Part shown: positions 44,188 to 54,279 of the stretch, piece by piece
Position numbering within the stretch: position 1 is the stretch's first letter
Layout of the letters: every line of letters starts with the position of its first letter
Origin: Meghimatium bilineatum
Taxonomy: Eukaryota; Mollusca; Gastropoda; Stylommatophora; Philomycidae
Length of the DNA: 64,000 nt
Assembly (NCBI GenBank): GCA_034231615.1
Contig: CM067307.1
Location: 7,185,013 to 7,249,012, forward strand
Direction: 5' to 3'
The notes under the pieces: model-generated
What the model saw: only the letters and a program-made list of their open reading frames with translations
Told to the model about the DNA's origin: nothing
Database searches by the model: none
Translations under genes and position numbers: made by a program

Positions 44188-45080
44188 TTAATCAAAATTT
44201 TGTTGAAAGTGAAAGTTACTTCCTCTTGTTAAAACATTTTTAACAAAAATATAGAGCAATTTGGTTTCTTGGAGATTTCCATAATAAATTACGTCAACAA
44301 ATATAAGTAGTGGGGGGGGGGGGGCACGGCATAACACCATGCCGTGTCGCAGAATCGTGATGGCACGATGTAGCATATCTAGTGTGTTCATGTAGCCGAT
44401 AGCATTGATTGTGACACTGGGCTCCTTAAAATCCAACAATACGAGTCCTTCAAAGTTGGTCAAAGGGGGAATTTTTTTATGTGAGTTTGTTGCTCTTATG
44501 TGCCCCATGATGTTTCCATTGCACCCTAAATGTTTTCCTGCATGGCTCAAAGTGGCGAAAACCCCAATTCATTTCATGCCATTATTTGCTACAGAAATGC
44601 ATCATCCTCTGATGGTAACGCTGCAAATAGTTGAAACTCTACCGCATTCGCTCTTCTTTATGATGTTCAGTAAATATCCGTGGTACCCACCTAGAACACA
44701 TCTCCTGCTACAATTTGATAATTCAAATTGAACAATCATTAGAACTATTCCGAATGACACAGAGCACTGATTACATAGCAAACATAAACTCCGTGAGGCC
44801 AACATATATTGATGCATCAATTTTGATGATGGCTTCTGTCACAACAACTGCCTGATCCTGCAGCGGAAAATCATTTGTTATTTTTCGCTCTTCCCGCAAC
44901 AATCTCACCCATTCCTTCAATGTTGTCTTCGAAACACATTCTCCATCATACACTACCTCCATTATTTGATAAATGTTGGTTGGTCGACATTCTTCGGTTG
45001 CAAGAAACCGAATCACTACTCGATGGCACAATTTGGACGGATTCGTTATCATAAGAGCCATGTTGAAGTCTGCCTGCAAA
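44188..45080 (-). mobile_element. Mariner-type DNA transposon, decayed transposase
   Basis: From 45075 down on the minus strand: the N-terminal helix-turn-helix RVVIRFLATEECRPTNIYQI, MEVVYDGECVSKTTLKEWVR, LLREERKITNDFPLQ; in another frame KLQQEMCSRWVPRIFTEHHK (second HTH/linker, compare CARWVPRxLTxEHK); then HFEPCRKTFRVQWKHHG (compare HFEPESKRQSxQWKH); then VLLDFKEPSVTINAIGYMNT, LDMLHRAITILRHGMVL. So nearly the whole transposase order is present but spread over frames. The DD-D residues are not all legible. Terminal inverted repeats were not identified. A G12 tract lies at about 44313. Confidence 0.85.
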
Positions 45081-45715
45081 TCACACTATGCGTACGTAGA
45101 GAATGACCACATGACCATTTGTTCATCGACAAATACTTATATCAATGTGGTGTCCATGGCTCTCTGAGACAAAAAACGTTCCCGACCCCCTGATCTAAGA
45201 GAATTGTAACGTAACTTTATTCAACTTAACCCGGAAGTGAACTTTGACTGTTTACAATTAAGACCTTGTGACCTACGTACCAGGCACTCAATTCCAAATT
45301 TAAGCGTTCTTCTACTCTTTTATTCTAGTTAGCAATGCTACTAGCTTATGCCAATTTGAGTTCTTACCCGGGGACCCGAACTTTGATCTCCAGCTTATAA
45401 ATGTGCCCTACATTGTGAACGCAAACCGAACACATTCAATTCTGTTATGTTTGTCTATCTGAAAAGACCGTTGGTAAGTAGAGAACCAGCTGCTTTGCTT
45501 GTAATTCTGTGACTATCATCCGCGATTATAAATTATCATTTACTAATTTGAATATACCCTATCATCATCACTGAAATTAAATTAAAATTGCTAATAAAAG
45601 TCGTTAGCCTACACATTCACAAATCAATACTACAATACAAATAAGTAGTTGGTTTGGTTGGTTGGTTAGCGATTTCTGATCATTTCAGAACAATTGCAAG
45701 AATATAATAATATTA
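45081..45715. other. No gene recognised
   Basis: Includes an AT-rich palindromic stretch at about 45698-45742 (aatattataatattattaat). Confidence 0.5.
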
Positions 45716-45719
45716 TAAT

Positions 45720-46159
45720 ATTATTAATATTATTATATATAGTAGACTCCACATATGACAACATGTCAAAAATTCAACATGAAGATCAATATTGAAAAGA
45801 CCGAAATAATGGCAATAGCAAAGAAAGAAAGAAATATCACTATCTCCATCAATAATAAACACCTTAAACTAAACAGGTAGATGAGTTCACGTACTCATGA
45901 AGTATTATATCGAGGGAAGCGAAAACCAGTAAAGAGATACAAAATAGATGCAATAAAACATACCAGATCCTAAGACAGATGAAACGTATTTTCAAGAACA
46001 AAAATGTAAACATAGACACTAAAGTTGCATTATACAAGACTATTATTATTCCATCACTATGCTACCAGTGCCAAACCTGGACAATGACAGCACAAGACAA
46101 AAGAAAAATAGTGACAGCAGAAATGACATGTCTATGAAAAATACTCAGAGTGTCATTAA
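45720..46159 (+). mobile_element. LINE fragment, left part, interrupted by a piggyBac-like insertion
   Basis: Plus strand reads MTTCQKFNMKINIEKTEIMA, then in another frame REAKTSKEIQNRCNKTYQIL, KNVNIDTKVALYKTIIIPSL and TAQDKRKIVTAEMTCL. It stops at agagtgtcaTTAA (46156-46159); the matching LINE at 36005-36045 continues as agagtgtcattaagaaatag. The continuation here is found at 47925. Confidence 0.85.
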
Positions 46160-47928
46160 CCTTTAGCAAGCCAGATTAAAAAATACGAAACGTCTCGCTG
46201 CCACCAGATTCTTTTTTTGAAAATTTGCGTTATTGATGGTGACTGTTTTGAAAATGTGATAATTTTTTGGTTGTTAACCTTTAGCAAGCCAGATTAAAAA
46301 ATACGAAACGTCTCCCTGCCACCGGATTCTTTTTTGAAAATTTTCATTATTGATGGTGACTGTTTTGAAAATGTGATAATTTTTTGGTTGTTAGAGATAT
46401 TTAAATAATATTTGCACATATAAATAAAGAATTGAATTATGCATATATTGGTGTAATTTATGTACGTGTGTGTGTGATACCAGACGTATGAGAAAGTGGT
46501 AAAGACGTTTTTCACAAAAAACATATATTTTATAACAAATAAAGAGGGAAAAAATAAGGAAAAAAAATAACTTACCTTACATATCGAATTCCTTGGCAAC
46601 ACTGTCAACTAAATCACGTAAATCTGTTGTATTTATGTTCTTTCACTGCGAAATTATCAAAATATAGCCGGGGGAACTGTATAAAACATGTAGATTTGCA
46701 GTAAAATCGTTCTCTGAGCTTAGGCCTAGAGTTATTTTTTCTGCCACTTCAAAATATTCGATATCAAACGTACAAGTCCCCAAACCAGCACGGCATTCTG
46801 TATATTCACTGCTGTGAAACTAAATAACCTAATAATCCATGATTCAATCCACGATTCAATGTTATTTTATTCGAAATACAATGAAATAAAGGTCTGTAAA
46901 ACCAATCCATCATCATGGCATCGTACCGGTGTACAGATGTGGTCAGATTAATTGCTCTTAAACTTTTACGAATAGCCAGCCATTCTCAAAAACGATCATG
47001 TCGGAAGTGGGGGATGTACCGGCTTCGATTGCGCATGTCCCCAGCTATGTGCACGGACTGTGGTACGTGTAAATCTCACGATAATCTCGCTGGGTGGGAC
47101 GGCCCGCCATCAGCGCGCGCGGCCATTTTGTTTTCGGCGGCTGGATATCATATCGGCTTGGTGAAGGTTAAAGATATTTTAATAATATTTGCACATATAA
47201 ATAAAGAATTGAATTCTGCATATATTGGTGTAATTTATGTACGTGTGTGGGTGTGATACCAGACGTATGAGAAAGTGGTAAAGACGTTTTTCACAAAAAA
47301 CATATATTTTATAACAAAGAGGGAAAAAATTAGTAAAATAATAACTTACCTTACTTATCGAATTCCTTGGCAACACTGTAAACTAAATCACATGCAAATC
47401 TGTTGTATTTATGTTCTTTCATTGCAAAATTATCAAAATATTGCCAGGGGAACTGTATAAAACTAGTAGATTTGCAGTAAAATCGTTCTTTGATCTTAGG
47501 CCTAGAGTTATTTTTGGTGCCACTTCAACATATTCTATATCAAACATGTACACGTCCCCAAACCGCATCACATTCTGTATATTCACTGCTGTGAAACTAA
47601 ATAATTCATGATTCAAGCCACGATTCAATGTTATTTAATCTAAATACGATGAAAGAAAGGTCTATAAAACCGATCCACCATCATGGCATCGTACTGGTGT
47701 GTAGATGTGGTCAGATTAATTGCTATTACATTTGTACTTTCTAACTTGACATCTTTACAACGATCATGTCGGAAGGAGAGAATGTCCCGGCTTCGATTGC
47801 GCATGCCCTGAACTATATACAGGCTGTGGTAGGCCTATTTCGCACAATGTATCATTGAGCGAGTGCACCCGACAACAGTAAACAGCCGCCATCTTGATCA
47901 CGCTTAACCAAAGTGCAGTGAAGATTAA
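46156..47928. mobile_element. piggyBac-like non-autonomous element with TTAA target duplication and internal tandem duplications
   Basis: TTAA at 46156-46159, then terminus cctttagcaagcc (46160-46172). The left end (118 bp) is duplicated: a second TTAA-cctttagcaagcc starts at 46274. A right terminus ggcttggtgaagg then TTAA is at 47155-47171; its reverse complement matches the left end at 11 of 13. A second internal copy, lacking the left end, follows (47172-47924) and ends gcagtgaaga-TTAA (47925-47928), where the host LINE resumes. The two bodies (46391-47154 and 47172-47900) match closely over most of their length. No transposase is encoded. Confidence 0.8.
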
Positions 47929-48215
47929 GAGATAGAATTAGAAATGATAACATCAGACAGATAACCAAAAAATACCAGTATTGAAAGTGGTTTTCACACG
48001 CTTCCAGACTACCGACAGTTAGCATGCCACAAATGGCCATGGCTGATAGACATAACGGTTATAAAGCCAGAGGCAGACCATGTAAAAGATGGATCACATA
48101 ATTCAAAGAAGCCACAGGAACAAGCTTAAAAACAGCACACAAGAAGGCCATCTCCAGAGAACTCTTCCACCCCTGACGCCGCAAGGGACACAGCGTATAG
48201 ATAGATAGATAGAAT
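47929..48215 (+). mobile_element. LINE fragment, right part, resumed after the insertion
   Basis: gagatagaattagaaatgat continues the LINE interrupted at 46159. Then cggttataaagccagaggca, aacagcacacaagaaggcca, tctccagagaactcttccac and a (taga)n tail at 48198-48215, the same ending as 36345. Confidence 0.88.
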
Positions 48216-48379
48216 TAAATTATATATTTATATTATGAAGTGACTCTACTTAAAACTAATATCAACTGAATTGAGCATTTTCAATGTTGGAAGGGATAAA
48301 CAAGCTGTGCTTTTTAGTCCATGCAAGTACCAAGTTGTTTCATCTGAGCTTATACAGGGGGCCGGTACTTAAGTTTTCA

Positions 48380-48600
48380 ATCAGGCCAGTATCGCTGAAG
48401 ATGGATGTGTCGGGCCATTGACACAAATGAAATGGCAACACAGCACATTTCTATTCTCTGGACTACATCCTGCTGGAAATCTAGTAGGACCACTGTTTTG
48501 CTACAAGAGAGATCCAGCAGGAGTTGAATGAATGCTGAAGTTTTGCTACAAGAGAGATCCAGCGGGAGTTGAATGAATGCTGAAGAAGAATCAGAGCAGT
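48380..48600 (+). repeat. Interspersed repeat family F, copy 2
   Basis: Plus orientation: gtgtcgggccattgacacaa, ctctggactacatcctgctg, ctagtaggaccactgttttg, gatccagcaggagttgaatg. The last 47 bases (ttttgctacaagagagatcc...) are duplicated in tandem at the 3' end. Confidence 0.85.
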
Positions 48601-48690
48601 AAAAAGTCCACTACTGGTTTAAACATAAATAGGTCAAAGTGAATTATCAATGGTGTGCATGATATGGTAGCAACAAAAGAGAAGAACAAA

Positions 48691-48721
48691 TGACGTTTCG
48701 ATTTAAAAAACCTTCATCTGG
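48691..48721 (-). ncRNA. Hammerhead-like core motif, copy d
   Basis: On the minus strand ccagatgaaggttttttaaa then tcgaaacgtca. First box AGAUGA has one change, stem GGUUU/AAAUC pairs over five bases, GAAAC intact. Confidence 0.5.
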
Positions 48722-48936
48722 ATGAAAAACAAGGAACAAATAGTACTGAACCTATGTGAGAAGACGTAAGGATAGAAGAAAGAAAAAAAGGAGAAATAAA
48801 ATAGCCAGGAGGAGAGTGATGGGTAAAATATGAGGTTAGGAAGATTGTTAAAGAGCTGCAAATAAATATGGAGGGAAATTAATTAACTAGATGTGAAGAA
48901 GTTAACTGGCTTTGCTTCTAAAAAATCTTATGGGCA

Positions 48937-49325
48937 GAGCAGACGTACTCGATGCTTTAAGAGAGTGCACAATTTGATGTCAATGAGCATGAGTCAGTAT
49001 TGAGAAAGTGTGAATTGGGAGTAAGGATCTGCGTAGCACTGAGAGAAGATCTCATCAAAATTTCAAGAGTAAGGATCTGCGTAGCACTGAGAGAAAATCT
49101 GATAAAAATTGCAAAAGCTGAGAGAAAATCTGATAAAAATTGCAAAAGCTGAGAGAAAATCTGATAAAAATTGCAAAAGAATGCTCAACCAACACAAATC
49201 AGGAGCCTACAGCCGCTACACCCTGAGAGATTTACTGAAGCAGAGATTTGAGCACATATGGATATGTCCGATGTGCAAAGACGATAATCTAAACAACCTA
49301 ACATATGAAGGGAGACATATGGGAT
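48937..49325 (+). repeat. Unclassified coding repeat family X, copy 3, with internal tandem expansion
   Basis: Encodes GRADVLDALREC, then LGVRICVALRE repeated with variants (RICVALREDLIKI, RICVALRENLIKIAK), then KRMLNQHKSGAYSRYTLRDL, LKQRFEHIWICPMCKDDN. It aligns with copy 1 over its whole length and ends in the same CPxC-x-DD pair. The expansion at about 49030-49170 is a minisatellite (about 30-45 bp unit) inside the coding part. Flanked by similar sequences at 48815-48910 and 49345-49445. Confidence 0.65.
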
Positions 49326-49329
49326 GATG

Positions 49330-49857
49330 AGGAGACAAACATGGCAGGGAGGAGAGTGATAGAAAAATTATGAAGTTAGTGAGTTGTTTAAGTATGGTAG
49401 AGAAATGAACTTGGAGAGGAATTTTTTAACCTGTCATAGAAGAGGAGAAAAAGAGGGAAGATCACTTCAAAGAAGGAAAGAAATGCTTGGAGGGATAACG
49501 CACCTGAAACTGGTAATTACACACTTAATCTCTTAGCATGGGCATGGCTGAATCAGACATATATCACAGACCTCAGGACCAGTTTGTCCTGTTCAGAAAA
49601 TGATGCTTTAGTGAGCTTAATTGAACAGACATATTTATTGCCCAGCTGCTGCTTTAATTACCTGTCTCCTGTCATTGATGGAATGCTCTAGAAAATAAAA
49701 CCCTTGCAGGGCAAACTTATTAAAACTTTCTACTATTATGTGTATGTATGTATATATATTGAGTGCATGCAGTATTTTGAACAAAAAACTGCAAAATTCA
49801 TTCTCTCTGTGGATTACTTTTTATTGCACATTTAACGTAATACAGTACGGATATACG
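49330..49857. other. No gene; imperfect direct repeat flanking family X copy 3
   Basis: 49345-49445 (gggaggagagtgatagaaaa...) resembles 48815-48910 (aggaggagagtgatgggtaa...). The remainder is AT-rich. Confidence 0.5.
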
Positions 49858-50052
49858 GTTGTAAAGTAAAGATAACCCCTATCATTTATTAATGCTGTAG
49901 GTATGTGAGGTGTTAACAATCTCACATTTCAGTGGCTCTGTTATATGAGGGTGGCAGCCATCGCCTTCCTTGCAGTATTTACTTCCCGGATTAATCCGGT
50001 ACCCAATTGAGACTGGGTAGATCTGGGAGCCGTTGTGATCTGAAAAACATTG
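49858..50052 (-). mobile_element. tRNA-derived SINE, 5'-truncated copy
   Basis: Reverse complement contains gatcacaacggctcccagat, gggtaccggattaatccggg, aagtaaatactgcaaggaag and ends taataaatgataggggttat then ctttactttac. Same body and tail as 60461-60655 and 61421-61680; the tRNA-like head is missing. Confidence 0.85.
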
Positions 50053-50312
50053 ATTGGAAGATATAATTTAACTTGTTATAATATGATTGAAATTCTATAT
50101 TAGCCATATTTAGATCATAAGCAAATTAATGTTTTGTAGACTGCACTAACTTGTTCAATGTGATGATAATTTGTCAATTTATATCGCAGCCAAAAATTAT
50201 TCAGTCCAAAATGAACAAGTACATCATTAACAACATTGTAACACTCATTGGTTGGAAGATATAGGTTTAACTTGTTATAATATGATTGAAATCATACATT
50301 AGCATAGGTGAC
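50048..50312. repeat. Dispersed direct repeat, about 65 bp, two copies
   Basis: attgattggaagatataatt ... gttataatatgattgaaatt at 50048-50110 recurs at 50247-50312. Confidence 0.8.
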
Positions 50313-50680
50313 AACTAGTACGGATTTTCCGTATTGATACAGATTTTACGCCACACCCCCCCACACCCCCCCCCCCGAACCTCCCACATTTTTTAATTTT
50401 TTTTTTACTTTTCATTTAATGTTAATTTTCCTAGTAATTATTACTAATGCAGAGTTTTTTTGTTTTTTCATATGCACATATTGACTGCGCACAAAAAAAT
50501 TGGAGTTTATTTCAGGGATTTTTTTAGCGGTGCTAAATACAGACTTGGGGTGCAAAGGGCACCGCACTGTTCTCAGCGGACCTAGGGTTAGCAGAAAATC
50601 ACGTAAAACCGTAGTTGTAACCTTTGATAACAGTTACCATGTTGTTCCGACAGGCTGACGTTGTGCTTGAACTAGTTAAC
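50313..50680. other. No gene; C-rich tract
   Basis: Cytosine runs at 50347-50375 (ccccccccc type). Otherwise nothing recognised. Confidence 0.55.
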
Positions 50681-50689
50681 GGGCACGGC

Positions 50690-50875
50690 GTGGGTGGGTG
50701 GAACAACAAAGAAACCTGGCACAAGGGCCAGAGTTGTGCCCTGATGTCAGTGTCTGTTTCAGTGGCGTTAGACTCGAAACACCATTGAGTTGGATGGCTG
50801 CTGGAACAGAGGGCGGAGCACTTATGGGAATGCCCCACGTGCTGTGAGGCCAGTTTCTAATCAAGAATCAAGAAC
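50690..50875 (+). mobile_element. RNase H-type LINE 3' end
   Basis: Contains cagagggcggagcacttatg then ggaatgcccc, reading AEHLWECP-like, and ends aatcaagaatcaagaacaac, the same ending as 6290-6400. Confidence 0.55.
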
Positions 50876-51085
50876 AACAAACTAAATCACATAAAAATAT
50901 ATCTACTAATTCACACAACAAACTAAATCACATAAAATGTATCTACCAATTCACGCAACAAACTAAAACACATAAAAATATATCTACCAATTTACACAAC
51001 AACTAAATCACATAAAAATATACCAGGTAGCTACTAATTCACACAACAAACTAAATCACATAAAAATATAGTTAACAGTTCACAA
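50876..51085. repeat. Minisatellite, about 41-bp unit, 5 copies, following the LINE 3' end
   Basis: Unit caacaaactaaatcacataa plus aaatatatctactaattcaca. The first copy begins directly at the LINE terminus (caagaacaacaaac). Confidence 0.88.
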
Positions 51086-51100
51086 AACAGACTGAACAAA

Positions 51101-51130
51101 CATTTTGACAATAAGGTCTTTATCAAGAGA
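51101..51130 (-). ncRNA. Hammerhead-like core motif, copy g
   Basis: On the minus strand tctcttgataaagaccttat then tgtcaaaatg. Stem GAC/GUC pairs as in copies a and b, but the GAAA box is altered. Confidence 0.3.
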
Positions 51131-51504
51131 AATACATATCTACTCATACCCTCACTCACTCATATCCACGCTACTAGATCATGACACCGGTGTTTAAAGA
51201 AAGACTTTGTGATGTCTTCAAGTAGATTCTTTTATCAGATGATATCTGTTGTATAACCTCAAATGTTGTCTTGTTATCTGTAACTTGACTCACGTGGACT
51301 TTGGTATGGACACAGATATATAGCCTATATATTAGGGTTACATATACATGTAGTTGCATTATAAGACTGGCTAATCTTCTGGCTTCTGTGTGCATTTTCT
51401 GGAGTAAGCAACGTGGTTTGTAGTTGAATGTTAATTCTGCTTTGGATTGTTACTTAGCTAATAAGTTGGTAAAGTATCCTACTCAGGATGTGGCGGTCAA
51501 CTCA
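51131..51504. other. No gene recognised
   Basis: The minus-strand frame at 51174-51395 has no motif. Confidence 0.5.
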
Positions 51505-51665
51505 TCTTTTTTTGACTTCAGTGGTTTTATAGACAATGTAATTATTATGCAACAGGTTGCCATTGCTTTCTGAACAATTCAGATGCATAATTGTCTATGG
51601 TAGGATTTGATCCTGATACCTTGGCTATCCGAAACATGCTTTGAATCTCTGAACCACACTTAGTT
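51505..51665 (-). mobile_element. tRNA-derived SINE
   Basis: Reverse complement starts gtgtggttcagagattcaaa and has ggatcaaatcc as B box, followed by a body with gaaagcaatggcaacc. The order resembles the other SINE (B box, then gaggaaatggctacctccc) but the sequences differ, so it is probably a second family. Confidence 0.55.
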
Positions 51666-51829
51666 AGACTGCAAATTAGTTCTATTATCAGCTAATTAGG
51701 TTGTGGGTTTGTTAAAATGTGAATTAGTTATGTTGTTGATTAATTAAAATTAATTATAATTATAATGTGATGTTCAAGAGTTAGATAGGTCATAGTGTTA
51801 TGTCTTATAATGTTAGATCATCAGGTCCC

Positions 51830-52040
51830 TTTCTCACAGGTATCCCTTTCTCACAGGTATCCCTTTCTCACGGGTATCCCTTTCTCACGGGTATCCCTTT
51901 CTCACAGGTATCCCTTTCTCACAGGTATCCCTTTCTCACAGGTATCCCTTTCTCACAGGTATCCCTTTCTCACAGGTATCCCTTTCTCACAGGTATCCCT
52001 TTCTCACAGGTATCCCTTTCTCACAGGTATCCCTTTCAAA
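51830..52040. repeat. Minisatellite, 17-bp unit, about 13 copies
   Basis: Unit tatccctttctcacagg, two copies with acggg. Almost perfect, hence young. 51670-51829 is AT-rich filler. Confidence 0.95.
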
Positions 52041-52227
52041 TTTGACATAAATCCACATTTCAACCAATTGACATTTATCAGTAATTTCATATTTATTGAT
52101 GAAGACCTGTTTGTTAAAATGTCGATGTTGTGTGTTATCATTAGTGTTGCGAGTGATTAGCAAATCTTCATTACCCTGTTCCAAGATCCACCTGGGGATT
52201 GCAGTTTTACTGCTGTTATTACCTATT

Positions 52228-52530
52228 CATCATCATCATCATTGAATGACGGCTCTGCAACGAAGGTTGGCTGCAACAGACCTCTAACATCCTCTGTCTC
52301 TTTTTTTGGAAGTGTACTCTGCTAGACTGTAACCTGTCCATCTCGTGATGTTTCTTTCCAACTTGTATGTCTTCCTACCTCTTGCTCGCTTAACCTCGGG
52401 CTCTTTTTTCATACGAAGTATTGTTAGAACCTCTTTGTTCGCTTTTATCTCTTTCCATGACATTCTCCCTACTTTTCTATATATCCACATCTCAAAGGCA
52501 TCAAATCTGTCTTTTAGTTGTTTTGGTATA
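52228..52530 (-). mobile_element. RTE-like LINE 3' end with (GAT)n tail
   Basis: Minus strand reads MWIYRKVGRMSWKEIKANKE, VLTILRMKKEPEVKRARGRK, TYKLERNITRWTGYSLAEYT, then stops before a gatgatgatgatgaa tail. The 68-codon frame is intact. It is the tail of the LINE family at 21890-23028. Confidence 0.88.
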
Positions 52531-53382
52531 TGTTATCTAATTGTTTTTCATGATACCATGGTTACTGGTGCGCTTCTCAGCCTGATATCTCTGACTTCAG
52601 CAATAGTGATTGCTTGGGCAGAACTGTGGTCCTCGATGTCATGGATGGCCTGACCATTCTTAGTTTCCAGCCTCTATTGGCTGGACTACGCCCCATCTCC
52701 ACTTCAAGGAGTTAGCCTCAATGGAGAGTTGTTTGTTTATTATCCTTGTTTGTGAACCACAAAACCTTCGTATAAAACTGTGAAACAGACACAACAATGA
52801 GTATACAACATGCTAACAAGGTCAAGTACTAATTCAAGCAGATTCCAAGACACGATGCGTGCTCTCTTACAGTAGATTAGATAATATCTAGTCATTGACC
52901 TGTTATCTGATCAGCTACTGGGGAGATCTCAAGTAAAAACACTATCAATGCAGTTTGTTTGTATTCAAATAGCTCAAATTAGAATGAGAAAAACAGGGAC
53001 TACACATGTGTTTAGTCTGAAGTAAACACATGTATTGAATTTAGCATTTGTACATTTAAAGAAACTAAAAAGCTAGTATTTTTTCTTTGACTATCAGCAT
53101 GCTACTGGTGAGTATATCAGCATGCTAGTGGTCAGTATATCAGCATCAGTATATCAGCATGCTAGTGGTCAGTATGTCAGCATGCTAGTGGTCAGCATCA
53201 TGCACAAAATCTGGACTTTTTCAGATTTGTTCTAGTACCAATTTCCAGACAATGGATTGACTCAGGGATTGCATTTGTTCTCCCTAAAGCAGCAATACTC
53301 ATATTTAGATTGGAAACAGACAACAACAGATTCAAACAGGATAGCAATGCAACCAAAATATAAATTTCATGTATGTTTTAGT
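52531..53382. other. No gene; short repeat of cagcatgctagtggtcagta at 53090-53205
   Basis: About four imperfect copies of the 23-bp theme. A 5' CRAT exon could lie in 52.5-54.2 kb but I cannot identify one. Confidence 0.5.
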
Positions 53383-53481
53383 TAGTTAGTTATTCCTTTA
53401 GGGCCAAAGACGGCACATAGGGCGGATCCCATAGATGTCCATGTCCATTGTGTATGTCTTGGTGTTCCATGTCATGGTGTA

Positions 53482-53523
<42 letters not shown>

Positions 53524-53587
53524 GCTATGAACGGACATAATTGGAGAGATCTGCCCTATGCGCTAACTTCAGCGTTTAAAGGAAAAT
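53383..53587. mobile_element. Possible MITE with about 40-bp imperfect terminal inverted repeats
   Basis: Left end ttattcctttagggccaaag acggcacataggg against the reverse complement of the right end (ttttcctttaaacgctgaag, cgcatagggcagatc). The centre is a (TG)n(TA)n microsatellite at 53478-53522. Confidence 0.55.
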
Positions 53588-53699
53588 GAATATGTATATA
53601 TATATATATATATATTAGTATATAAAATATTATATATTGCACTCACTTTTACAGTTCATACTACAGTGAGATACATGCCTGCAAACGTAAATGTATTTG

Positions 53700-53872
53700 A
53701 TGTATTTGTGCAGAAAATTTCTCCGGTTTCATTAAGAGCACCTGTATTTGTACAGAATATTCTCCGGTTTCATTGAGAGCACCTGTATTTGTACAGAATA
53801 TTCTCCAGTTTCATTGAGAGCACCTGTATTTGTACAGAATATTCTTCAGTTTCATTGAGAGCACCTGTATTT
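53700..53872. repeat. Minisatellite, 41-bp unit, about 4 copies
   Basis: Unit ctgtatttgtacagaatatt plus ctccggtttcattgagagcac. Confidence 0.88.
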
Positions 53873-54279
53873 ATCTTTTTTCTTTACCTTTAGTGTGGTT
53901 CTCTTTCTCTAGAATATGACAGAATTTGAGATCAAAATACATTTAGGAGTTCTTTTGTTCTGAAATAAATGGGAATATTTCCAGGACACTCACATTTCTA
54001 CGTCCATTCAAAAAATTTTCCAACCTCTTGTACCTCATATCTACTGTAAATTTTATTGTAATGAAAAAAGAACTCTCGCAATAATTTGCTAAAATATTAA
54101 AAGTTAGTAACAGAGTCTTCTGGATATGAAATACAACCTAGAGAAATTGCACATAGGAAGTAAAAGCCACATGCTCATAAATCCCAGGGATTGAAACGGC
54201 TAAATTCTAAGAAATTAAAGATTATTGCATCATCATTTTATGGGTTTTATTTAACAACCATTACTTTTTGTTGTTTTAG
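53873..54279. other. Sequence before the first visible CRAT exon
   Basis: AT-rich; ends with the acceptor tgttgttttag at 54269-54279. Confidence 0.6.

Noticed and set aside
51360-51400. LINE tail because of EARRLA on the minus strand
   Set aside because: Only six residues match the LINE ending at 39944-40100 and the flanks do not.
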